Below are positions 49,844-58,024 of a stretch of DNA of 64,000 nucleotides, in pieces (within the stretch, counting starts at the first letter, position 1; each line of letters starts with the position of its first letter). Source of the stretch: an uncultured Ruminococcus sp. GTDB taxonomy: Bacteria; Bacillota; Clostridia; Oscillospirales; Ruminococcaceae. The notes under the pieces are model-generated. The model saw nothing but the letters and a program-made list of their open reading frames with translations. It was not told the origin of the DNA and did not search any database. Location: NCBI GenBank assembly GCA_910576995.1, contig CAJTLC010000005.1, positions 1-64,000 of the forward strand, written 5' to 3'. Both the position numbers and the translations under genes were made by a program.

Positions 49844-50010
49844 TTAGAGCTTGTGTTCATAGGTTCAGCACACATCTTTTCGGCAAATTTGTATGCTGAA
49901 CCTCGTCAAAAACACTTGCAATACGACAGTATTCCTGCGTGTTTTTTCCTTGTCAGCATACAAATTATGCTCGAAAATACGCATGCTCCATCTATGAACA
50001 CAAACTCTTA
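49844..50010 (+). repeat. Full-length palindromic repeat element
   Basis: The left arm TTAGAGCTTGTGTTCATAG mirrors the right arm (TAAGAGTTTGTGTTCATAG in reverse complement). The core has CACATCTTTTCGGCAAATTTG, CGACAGTATTCCTGCG, TTTTTTCCTTGTCAGC and AAATTATGCTCGAAAATACGCATGC, aligned with the copies at 22749 and 57811. Confidence 0.88.
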
Positions 50011-50085
50011 TTTAAAAAACGAGAGAAACGTCAGATTACCTCTTGAAATTACAATACAAAATGTGTTATAATAATACTATGAATA

Positions 50086-50314
50086 TAAGAACTCGTCTTC
50101 ACAAGATGCAGCGCACGTCTTTTCGGTAAATTTTGATGACTGCTGCATTGAAAACATTTTATGGACGTCATCCCGTTGCGCCTAAAGGAAGTGACCTTGA
50201 GGTAAATATTTTCGCCTTGTATTTGCGAAAATTATGTATATAACAAAATCTTTGATTTTGCTCATTTACGTATGCTTTAGTACCGGACGCTGATTTTGTG
50301 AAGACAGATTCTAA
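50086..50314 (+). repeat. Long palindromic repeat element upstream of the hybrid kinase
   Basis: The left arm TAAGAACTCGTCTTCACAA mirrors the right arm (TTAGAATCTGTCTTCACAAAA). The core begins GCGCACGTCTTTTCGGTAAATTTTGATGACTGCTGC like the others but is longer (about 230 bp), with an added inner part holding CCTTGAGG and TTCGCCTTGTATTTGCGAAAATTATG. It ends 43 bp before the kinase start, so it is probably in its leader or promoter. Confidence 0.75.
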
Positions 50315-50356
50315 ATTGGTAACAGATATTGCTGAAACTCTTGGAGGTAAACGTGT

Positions 50357-53300
50357 ATGCCTGAGAAATTGACAGAACTTTCAATGCTTTTAAAGGAACT
50401 TGAAGCTTCAAGGATGATATATAAGCAGATCGAGAAGTTGAATTTGGAATACGATTTAAAGAAGGCTTTAAACGAAACGCTTGCCGAAACGGGTACGTAT
50501 CTTCATGCGGAAAGAGCGTATATTTTTGAGAAAAGAAACGGATTTTTTTCGAATACATATGAATGGTGCGCAGAGGGGATTTCGTCTGAAATTGACAAAT
50601 TGCAGAATATTCCCTGCAAGGATCTGGCGTATTGGGATGAAACGCTGACAAAGGGCGAATGTATTGTAATTCCGGAGGTTGAGGATATAAAAGAGCGCAA
50701 TCCTTTTGTTTATGAAACCCTTTCAATGCAAAATATCAGAAATGTTATTGAAGCGCCTATCAGCGTTAATGGAAAACTTCTTGGATTTATTGGCGTTGAT
50801 AATATATCTCGAGAAATGATAAATCTGATCTCGGACGCATTAAGCGTTTTGGGCGCGTTTATCGGAACTGTTATCAGGAACAGGGAGGAACATGAAAAGC
50901 TGTTGATAAGTAACGAGCAGATGAAAAACAGCCGGAATATGCAGAATGAGATACTTGCGTCGATAGATTGCGGCGTTCTGGCATATACTATGCCTGACAG
51001 AAATTTGCTCTTTATAAATGAAGAGGCGAGGCGGGTAATCGGATGCGGAACCGATGAAGAACCCACGGCAGGTTTCCGAAGATTTTTGAACGAATACATT
51101 CTTGAAGAGGATAAGGAGAAAATTAACGAATCAATTGATCGGATGAAAAATATCGGAGATTCATTTCGCTATACATATCGCGCAAAATTAAACGGCGAAC
51201 TGTTAAGCGTTCAGACAAATCTGAAACTGCTTGAATTTGAAAACGGGAATAAGTTTATGTTATGCTCGTTTCTTGATATTACCGATTCGATAAGGCTTAC
51301 CGGATCCCTCGCAAAGGAGCGAAAAACTTACAGAGAAGCGTTGAATAACGGATGCGAATTCAGCTTTTTATTTGATGTTACCGAGGGTCTGATTCATGAA
51401 GAATTTATCACGGCGCATGGAATCAATCTCATAAAAGAACTGGGATATACGACTCCAGTTGATTTTGATATGCTTTTAGAAAAATATATCGGCGAATTCG
51501 GAGTTGAATTTTCAAGCGAAGAAATGGCTGATTTCTTCACTCGTAAAGGACTTTTAAAGGCTTTCGAAAACGGCGTAACCAATGCTGTATCGGAATATTA
51601 TTCGCGAAATACGAATATCTGCATAAATGTAAGCTGCCTTATGTCAAGAGACGACGAAAGCGGTCATATTCATGCGGCTGTGGTTGCGCGGGATTTTACC
51701 GAAGTCAGGAAAAAGGAAAACGAGCAGAAAGAACTTCTGAAAGCTGCAAACGATGAGATGAATGCACGTATCGACGCAATTCTGAATGGAATTTCGGGCG
51801 GTTTGAAAATTGCCGACGCTGATGATGATTTTAAATATATTTATATAAGCGAAGGCGCGGCGCAGCTTCAGGGTTATGACGCCGACGAATTTATTGAAAA
51901 ATTTGGCAGGAGCATTACAAGTAATATTTATGAAGACGACGCTGAAAATGCCATTGAATCGGCTATGATTCAGATGAAAGAAAGCGGAAGTTATTCGGTA
52001 AAATATCGGATACAGCATAAATCCGGCGGCGTCAAATGGGTTATTGATCGAGGAAAAATCGTTGAGGAACCAAGTGCAGGGCGGCATTTATGGTATATTC
52101 TAATGCAGGATGTAACGGAACTGGAGGAGCGCAATAATCAAATCAGCAATGTTCTTTCCATGCAGGAGGAAATGGCGGATTCGTTAAGCAGCGGCTTTTT
52201 TGCATATACTCTTCCGGAACGCAAGGTGCTTATACTTAATCAGGAGGCGCGGCGAATGTTCGGCTGCGTAGGAGTAAGCGGCGGAGAACTTATAAAGGCT
52301 GTTTCCGACGGTTCGAATATCTCGGATGTTCCGATAATCGGCTATGCCGCGAGCAAGCTTACGAAATCGGGGGAGCGTATGGAATTCGTCTTTCGCTACG
52401 ATTGTTCCGACGGAAATTCACTTTCAATTAAAAATGATACTAAAATGCTTTCATTTGCTAACGGTCAGCAGTATATCCTTAGTACGATGACAGATATTAC
52501 GGCTTCCGAACTTATGGAGAAGAAGCTGGACGAAGAGCGCAGACAATACAGAAATGCTCTTGCATTAGGAAGCGAAGCCTTTTTCAGCTTTGATCTCAGC
52601 GACGGCAGGCTTTATAATCCTGTCATTTCTAAAACGGGAGTTGATCTTACTGAAAAACTGGGATTAAAAATTCCTGTTTCGTATGATGAATTGGCTGCCG
52701 TGTGGTTTTCTGATGAAAGAATAGAAGTCAGCAATCCTGTTATTGACATTGTCAGAGAGCGCGATAAGCTTATGGAATGCTTTCGAAACGGAGAGTCGCT
52801 GCTTGATTTTGAATACTATATTCCGCGTGAAAGAAGTTATAAGCGAATTCTTGTGCTTCTTTACAAGATTGGCTCCAGCGTGATGATAAGTTTCGTGATG
52901 TATGATATGAGCATGAGCCGGCATGAAGAGAAACAGCGCAGAGATATTATTGAATCTCTTGGAAGCATTTACTCGGAACTTTATCTTTTCAAATTCCGTG
53001 AAGACAGGTACAGCAGGATAAAACAGCAGGACGATATCGGGGAAGACTTGCTGAATTTCGGCAGTATACGCGAGTTTACCGATAAATATATATCACTGTA
53101 TGTCGAGCCTGAATTTGCGGAAGAAATGAGGAATTTTCTTGATTCGGACAATATTTGTCATAGGCTTTCCGATTCGAATTATGTAACTATGGAATTCCGA
53201 AGGCGCGGTAAAGGCTGGTGCAGTGTGAATATGGTAGTATGCGACAGAGACGGCGGCGGTAATGTGAATTCGGCAGTATGCGCCGTATGCGTTATTGACG

Positions 53301-54925
53301 CTGAAAAACAGAGCGAACTTGCTCAGCAGGAGGCGTTGAAAGACGCATATGAAGCCGCGAATATCGCTAATGCGGCGAAAACCGATTTTCTCGCTAATAT
53401 GAGCCATGACATAAGAACGCCAATGAACGCTATAATAGGCATGACTGCTATCGCGGGAACGCATCTTGACGATAAGGAGCGCGTTGCGGATTGCCTTGCG
53501 AAGATAACGGTTTCATCAAAGCATCTTCTGGGAATAATCAACGAAGTTCTGGATATGTCTAAAATCGAATCGGGAAAAGTTGATCTGCAAGAGGAAGAAT
53601 TCAACTTGCCAGAACTTATTGATAATTTGCTTACAATGTCTAAAGCTGAAGCCGCCGCAAAACAGCACGAACTGTTTATATCGATACGCAATATTGATCA
53701 CGAAAATGTTATTGGCGACAGCGGCAGAATTCAGCAGGCGTTTATGAACCTTATGAGCAATTCCATAAAATATACGCCGCCGGGAGGAAAGATCAGGCTG
53801 ACGATCTCGGAGAAAGCTACCAATAAAAATAAGCTTGGCTGTTATGAATTTATTTTCGAGGATAACGGCATAGGCATGACAGAGGAATTTCAAAAGCATC
53901 TTTTTGAACCTTTTGCACGTGCGAGAAATGATTCAAGGGTTGATAAGATACAGGGTACGGGACTGGGAATGCCGATAACGAAAAATATCATTCAAATGAT
54001 GAACGGCACTATAGACGTTGAAAGCAAGCTTAACGAGGGAACGAAGATAACTTTGAACTTTTTCCTTAAGCTGAAAAATAAAGATGAGAAGATCGACAGC
54101 GATAAATTTATTGATCTTCCCATCCTTGTTGTGGACGATGATGAGATCGCCTGCGTGTATACCTGTGAAATGCTGCATGATATCGGTATGAAAGGCGAGT
54201 GGGTACTGACGGGAAAAGAAGCAGTCGAGCGAACTGTTAAGCGTCATGAAATGAACGACGATTTCTTCGCAGTTATACTTGATTGGAAAATGCCCGATAT
54301 GGACGGTGTTGAAACTACGCAGCAGATCCGCAGGGTTGTTGGCAAGGATATGCCCATTATAATAATTTCAGCATTCGACTGGTCTGATATTGAACAGGAG
54401 GCAAGAGCTGTAGGGGCGAACGCCTTTATTTCTAAGCCGCTGTTCAAATCGCGCATGATTCATCTTTTCAACGAAATTATCGACGGTGTTGACGATACGT
54501 CGGAAATTTCGGGGATCGAAGATATTTTCAAGAATGTTTACAGCGGAAAACGCGCCCTTCTAGTGGAGGATAACGAATTGAACGCTGAAATTGCGAGTGA
54601 AATTCTTGAAATGTCGGGTTTGGCAGTTGAATTTGCTAAGAACGGTAAGGAAGCCGTAGATATTATAGCAGATATAGACGACAATTACTATGACATAATA
54701 TTTATGGATATACAAATGCCCGTAATGAACGGCTATGAAGCTTCACGGGCAATAAGGGCGCTGTCGGGAGATTATCCAAAATCTGTGCCGATAGTTGCGA
54801 TGACTGCAAATGCTTTTGCGGAAGATGTTGCAGCTGCAAAAAGCGCGGGAATGAACGAGCATATCGCCAAACCGCTTGATTTCAATCAGCTGCAAAAAAC
54901 TCTAAAAAAATGGCTGGGGCATTAG
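50357..54925 (+). CDS. Large hybrid sensor histidine kinase (GAF-PAS-HisKA-HATPase-REC-REC)
   Basis: 1522 residues, with GGAGGT eight bases before the ATG. No membrane segment is seen, so it senses inside the cell. Order: a GAF-like domain (about 20-175); a PAS region (about 195-310); a second PAS after a coiled linker (about 460-600, YRIQHKSGGVKWVIDRG); and further PAS-like repeats to about 990. HisKA has FLANMSHDIRTPMNAIIG (His about 1017), and HATPase_c has NLMSNSIKYTPPG and GTGLGMPI. Two receivers follow: LPILVVDDDE...ILDWKMPDMDG (about 1253-1370) and ALLVEDNE...IFMDIQMPVMNG (about 1397-1520). The HPt needed next is in the following gene. The stop TAG lies in a repeat arm. Confidence 0.92.
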   Translation: MPEKLTELSMLLKELEASRMIYKQIEKLNLEYDLKKALNETLAETGTYLHAERAYIFEKRNGFFSNTYEWCAEGISSEIDKLQNIPCKDLAYWDETLTKGECIVIPEVEDIKERNPFVYETLSMQNIRNVIEAPISVNGKLLGFIGVDNISREMINLISDALSVLGAFIGTVIRNREEHEKLLISNEQMKNSRNMQNEILASIDCGVLAYTMPDRNLLFINEEARRVIGCGTDEEPTAGFRRFLNEYILEEDKEKINESIDRMKNIGDSFRYTYRAKLNGELLSVQTNLKLLEFENGNKFMLCSFLDITDSIRLTGSLAKERKTYREALNNGCEFSFLFDVTEGLIHEEFITAHGINLIKELGYTTPVDFDMLLEKYIGEFGVEFSSEEMADFFTRKGLLKAFENGVTNAVSEYYSRNTNICINVSCLMSRDDESGHIHAAVVARDFTEVRKKENEQKELLKAANDEMNARIDAILNGISGGLKIADADDDFKYIYISEGAAQLQGYDADEFIEKFGRSITSNIYEDDAENAIESAMIQMKESGSYSVKYRIQHKSGGVKWVIDRGKIVEEPSAGRHLWYILMQDVTELEERNNQISNVLSMQEEMADSLSSGFFAYTLPERKVLILNQEARRMFGCVGVSGGELIKAVSDGSNISDVPIIGYAASKLTKSGERMEFVFRYDCSDGNSLSIKNDTKMLSFANGQQYILSTMTDITASELMEKKLDEERRQYRNALALGSEAFFSFDLSDGRLYNPVISKTGVDLTEKLGLKIPVSYDELAAVWFSDERIEVSNPVIDIVRERDKLMECFRNGESLLDFEYYIPRERSYKRILVLLYKIGSSVMISFVMYDMSMSRHEEKQRRDIIESLGSIYSELYLFKFREDRYSRIKQQDDIGEDLLNFGSIREFTDKYISLYVEPEFAEEMRNFLDSDNICHRLSDSNYVTMEFRRRGKGWCSVNMVVCDRDGGGNVNSAVCAVCVIDAEKQSELAQQEALKDAYEAANIANAAKTDFLANMSHDIRTPMNAIIGMTAIAGTHLDDKERVADCLAKITVSSKHLLGIINEVLDMSKIESGKVDLQEEEFNLPELIDNLLTMSKAEAAAKQHELFISIRNIDHENVIGDSGRIQQAFMNLMSNSIKYTPPGGKIRLTISEKATNKNKLGCYEFIFEDNGIGMTEEFQKHLFEPFARARNDSRVDKIQGTGLGMPITKNIIQMMNGTIDVESKLNEGTKITLNFFLKLKNKDEKIDSDKFIDLPILVVDDDEIACVYTCEMLHDIGMKGEWVLTGKEAVERTVKRHEMNDDFFAVILDWKMPDMDGVETTQQIRRVVGKDMPIIIISAFDWSDIEQEARAVGANAFISKPLFKSRMIHLFNEIIDGVDDTSEISGIEDIFKNVYSGKRALLVEDNELNAEIASEILEMSGLAVEFAKNGKEAVDIIADIDDNYYDIIFMDIQMPVMNGYEASRAIRALSGDYPKSVPIVAMTANAFAEDVAAAKSAGMNEHIAKPLDFNQLQKTLKKWLGH

Positions 54926-54948
54926 ACTTGTTCTAAGAACAGGTTCAG
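54922..54948. repeat. Minimal palindromic repeat (arms only)
   Basis: TTAGACTTGTTCT joined to AAGAACAGGTTC: the two arms sit back to back with no core. The first TAG is the stop codon of the hybrid kinase. The hairpin could act as a weak terminator or RNA end. Confidence 0.6.
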
Positions 54949-54967
54949 CAAAAGGGAGGAATGTAAA

Positions 54968-55891
54968 ATTAAGTTCTTACTTGTTGATGATAATGATATT
55001 AGTCTGGAAATTCAGAAGCTTATGCTTGAAAGCTGTGGTTTGACCGTAGTTACGGCTGAAAGCGGCAGGCAGGCTATTGAATTGGCAGAAAAGGAAGATT
55101 TTTTCATGATCTTCATGGATATTCATATGCCCGAACTCAACGGATATGAGACGGCGTCGCTGATTCGCCGTAAATCTCCGAATGTGCCTATAATCGCTCT
55201 TTCAGCCGATGAAATTTCTGACGATGAAGAATTCAAAAGAAGCGGAATGAAAGGTTCGCTTTTGAAGCCGCTTCAGATGGACGATTTGAAAGAAACGCTG
55301 AATAAATATCTTGTTTTGGATATTGTTTCGGAGACCAGCGCCGATTCTTCCGATACCGTTTTCAGTTATGACGAACTGTTCGGGGTTATGAAAGATGAGG
55401 TCGCTATTTTGCGCCTAATTACACGCTTTTTGAGCATTCACGGAAACGACTGCGCCGCTGTCCGTGAATATGCGGAAAATGGGAATTTCTTGTCTGCTCG
55501 AGAGATAATGCACAACATTACAGGAATATCGGGAAATATGTTTTGCAAGCGGCTTTATAAAGCCTGCTGCATTCTCGGAGATGAACTGAGAAGCGAAAAT
55601 TTTGGAAGTATCGAAAATTTTGCCAAAATATGGGAAGAAACTCTCGAAGCCCTTGAAGCGCGTCGGAAGATGCTAAGCGAAAATATTACTGAAAAAACTT
55701 CCGACGCCGATTGGGATATTCTTTTCAAAAACTTTATGTCGCTGTGCAGTGATTTCGACGTTGCAGCTGCTGATTTATTTTCAGAAAATATTAATATTTT
55801 TATGGCGAATATGGACGCCGATTCATTTAAAAAGCTGGAAAACTCTGTTTTCAGCTATGATTTTCTTTGGATTATCGAAAATTATAACTAA
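54968..55891 (+). CDS. Receiver-HPt protein, apparently started at ATT
   Basis: The receiver fold needs the segment KFLLVDDNDISLEI, encoded from 54971 onward. The only start codon placed correctly behind the strong GGGAGG (54954-54959) is an ATT at 54968, eight bases away. The ATG at 54961 runs into a stop at once, and the next in-frame ATG (55022) would remove the acidic pocket. From ATT the protein has 307 residues: REC (about 1-120, phospho-Asp in FMIFMDIHMPELNG) and a C-terminal HPt domain with IMHNITGISGNMF (about 180). It fits as the relay between the hybrid kinase and a final regulator. A one-base insertion after an original ATG is an alternative. Confidence 0.75.
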   Translation: MKFLLVDDNDISLEIQKLMLESCGLTVVTAESGRQAIELAEKEDFFMIFMDIHMPELNGYETASLIRRKSPNVPIIALSADEISDDEEFKRSGMKGSLLKPLQMDDLKETLNKYLVLDIVSETSADSSDTVFSYDELFGVMKDEVAILRLITRFLSIHGNDCAAVREYAENGNFLSAREIMHNITGISGNMFCKRLYKACCILGDELRSENFGSIENFAKIWEETLEALEARRKMLSENITEKTSDADWDILFKNFMSLCSDFDVAAADLFSENINIFMANMDADSFKKLENSVFSYDFLWIIENYN

Positions 55892-55912
55892 GAACCTGTA
55901 TACAGATTCTAA
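55889..55912. repeat. Minimal palindromic repeat (arms only)
   Basis: TAAGAACCTGTATACAGATTCTA is a near-perfect palindrome. Its first TAA is the stop of the REC-HPt gene. No core is present. Confidence 0.6.
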
Positions 55913-55926
55913 ACAGGAGTGATTTA

Positions 55927-56721
55927 ATGTACCGCGTACTTTTAGTTGAAGACGACGCCGCAATGCGTTTTATTTATTCAAAAATGAAAACCTGGTCTGA
56001 GTGCGGATTTACTATTGCAGCCGAAGCGACTAATGGCAAGCACGCTTTGGAGATTCTTGAAAAGCAGACTTTTGACCTGATATTTACCGATATCCGTATG
56101 CCGTTTATCGACGGTATCGAACTTCTTCGCAAGCTTGCGGATATGGGAAACACTATCCCGCTGATTTTTGCAAGTTCCTACGACGAATTTGAATATGCGC
56201 GTCAAGGGTTGATACTTGGGGCTTTCGACTATCTTTTGAAGCCTGTCGAGCAGAAAAAGCTTCAGGAGGTTCTGATTCGCGTTAAAAAACGCATAGATGA
56301 AATGCAGAGCAATGACAACAAGATCGGGGATTCCGTTCGTGAGATAATGGACGATCTTGGCGTTTCAGCTGATGACAACAAATTTATTGCGCAGGTTGCG
56401 CTCTACAGTTCGGCTCATTACGGAGAGTTATTCAGCGTTGACGATATTGCCGAGGCTCACGGATACAGCAAGGATTATTTCGCGAAACTGTTTAAGCAGC
56501 ATTTTGGTATAACTTTCCATGATTTTTATTCAAAAATAAAAATAGCATACGCTAAGGAGCTGCTGCGCACCGGAAATTACAAAGCATATGAAATCAGCGA
56601 TATACTGGGGTATTCCAGCGTTGATTATTTCACAAAAATATTCAAGGAGATTACGGGTGTAACGCCGTCCAAATACAAAGCCGGACTTGACGGAACTGCC
56701 GTAAAAAGCGAGGAAAAATAA
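55927..56721 (+). CDS. Response regulator with AraC-type DNA-binding domain (YesN-like)
   Basis: 264 residues. Receiver at 1-120 with VLLVEDDAAM (acidic pocket), phospho-Asp in LIFTDIRMPFIDG, and switch residues ASSYDEFEYA and LLKPVE. A linker leads to two AraC-type HTH motifs at about 165-255 (FSVDDIAEAHGYSKDYFAKLFKQ and AYEISDILGYSSVDYFTKIF). CAGGAGTG precedes the ATG. In YesMN systems such regulators control sugar uptake or degradation genes. Here it is the only output regulator in the signalling block and ends by overlapping the next kinase (ATGA-type junction at 56721). Confidence 0.92.
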   Translation: MYRVLLVEDDAAMRFIYSKMKTWSECGFTIAAEATNGKHALEILEKQTFDLIFTDIRMPFIDGIELLRKLADMGNTIPLIFASSYDEFEYARQGLILGAFDYLLKPVEQKKLQEVLIRVKKRIDEMQSNDNKIGDSVREIMDDLGVSADDNKFIAQVALYSSAHYGELFSVDDIAEAHGYSKDYFAKLFKQHFGITFHDFYSKIKIAYAKELLRTGNYKAYEISDILGYSSVDYFTKIFKEITGVTPSKYKAGLDGTAVKSEEK

Positions 56722-57794
56722 TGACTAATTATGCAGAAATTCTTGTGGTTGACGATATGCCAGATCATATCGCTTATTCAGGTACGCTTCTGCGAGCCGA
56801 GGGATATCGTGTTTTTGCGGCTTCCAGCGGTAAAGCGGCGATGCGTTTTCTTGAGAAGAAAATTCCCGATCTGATATTGCTCGATATTCAGATGGACGAC
56901 ATAAACGGACTTGAAGTCTGCAAAATGATAAAGGCAAAAGAGGAGACAAGAGATATTCCGATAATTTTCCTGACGTCCGAAACAAGTCCCGAAATCATTG
57001 GACAGAGTTTCGATCTGGGCGGCTGCGATTATGTAAAAAAACCGTTTATCAAGGAAGAATATCTTGCGCGAATAAAGACGCATTTGCAAGTCTCACGCCA
57101 GAAAAAGGAATTAACAGCAGCGAATAACGAACTGACGCAGTTTTGTTCGGCAGTTTCACACGATTTGAAAGCGCCGTTCAATATTATAAATATGCTTATC
57201 GAAATGCTTCGCGGAGAACTCGGAGAAGATGTGGACGAAAGCATTTCCACGATAATGGGAATGATCGAATCTAAGGCGACTCAGACTAGGATCATGATAG
57301 AACGGCTTTTTGATTTTTCGAAGATGTGTAATGTGCAGGCGAGAGTGAGCCGTGTGAATATAAAGCCGATCGCCGAGGAAATTTTTGCGGAACTTCGCCA
57401 ACTGGAATCCGAGCGTGATATAAAGCTGATATGCGGCGATCTTCCGACCGTGACAGCAGATGAAGTTCTTATGCGGACGATGCTGAAAAATCTTTTGTCG
57501 AATGCAATAAAATATACGTCCAAGAAATCCTCTGCGATAATTGAAATATCGGGAGAAACTACTCAGACGTACAATATTATAAAAATCAAAGATAATGGTT
57601 CGGGATTTGATATGGCATATGCCAACAAGTTGTTTAAGGTATTTCAGCGGCTTCATTCAGAGGAGGAATTTGAGGGAAGCGGAGTCGGACTTGCACTTGT
57701 AAATCGAATTATGCAGCGGCACGGCGGAAAGGTTGAGGCTTACGGCGAAATTGATAAGGGAGCTGAATTTTCGTTGATGTTTCCAAAACGATGA
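56721..57794 (+). CDS. Receiver-histidine kinase (REC-HisKA-HATPase)
   Basis: 357 residues. Receiver at 1-120 with EILVVDDMPDH, phospho-Asp in LILLDIQMDDINGLEV, and FLTSETS plus YVKKPF. A short coil (QKKELTAANNELTQF) leads to HisKA with AVSHDLKAPFNII (His about 145). HATPase_c has LLSNAIKYTS, DNGSGFD and GSGVGLALV. It has no membrane part and no sensor domain other than the receiver, so it likely takes a phosphoryl or conformational input from the neighbouring hybrid kinase system and passes it on. It starts one base inside the preceding gene. Confidence 0.92.
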   Translation: MTNYAEILVVDDMPDHIAYSGTLLRAEGYRVFAASSGKAAMRFLEKKIPDLILLDIQMDDINGLEVCKMIKAKEETRDIPIIFLTSETSPEIIGQSFDLGGCDYVKKPFIKEEYLARIKTHLQVSRQKKELTAANNELTQFCSAVSHDLKAPFNIINMLIEMLRGELGEDVDESISTIMGMIESKATQTRIMIERLFDFSKMCNVQARVSRVNIKPIAEEIFAELRQLESERDIKLICGDLPTVTADEVLMRTMLKNLLSNAIKYTSKKSSAIIEISGETTQTYNIIKIKDNGSGFDMAYANKLFKVFQRLHSEEEFEGSGVGLALVNRIMQRHGGKVEAYGEIDKGAEFSLMFPKR

Positions 57795-57810
57795 CAGACA
57801 TAGGACAGCC

Positions 57811-57976
57811 TTAGAGCCTGTTTAGCATCTCTTCACGCACGTCTTTTCAGCAAATTTTGCTGATTGCTGCGTCGAAAAATCTCACCATACGTCAGTATGC
57901 CTTCGATTTTTCTCCTTGCACTCGTCAAAATTATGCTCGAAAATCCGCACGCGCCGAGATACTAAACAGGCTCTTA
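57811..57976 (+). repeat. Full-length palindromic repeat element
   Basis: The left arm TTAGAGCCTGTTTAGCATCT mirrors the right arm (TAAGAGCCTGTTTAGTATCT). The core has CGCACGTCTTTTCAGCAAATTTTG, GATTGCTGCGTCGAAAAATC, ATACGTCAGTATGCC, CCTTGCACTCGTC and AAAATTATGCTCGAAAATCCGC. The 5' and 3' halves of the core also pair with each other, so the whole element is one long imperfect hairpin. Confidence 0.9.
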
Positions 57977-58024
57977 GAGCTTGTGTTTATAGAAGAAGCA
58001 CATCTTCTCTATGAACACAGGTTA
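57974..58024. repeat. Short palindromic repeat abutting the CRISPR operon
   Basis: TTAGAGCTTGTGTTTATAGAAGA and, in reverse complement, TAACCTGTGTTCATAGAGAAGA are the two arms with a five-base loop. It shares its TTA with the preceding element. It ends directly at the stop codon (58025-58027) of the last CRISPR gene. Confidence 0.75.

Noticed and set aside
57795..58024. CRISPR array next to the type III operon
   Set aside because: The repeats here are two palindromic dispersed elements with arms and a core also found elsewhere in the window. There is no regular repeat-spacer series.
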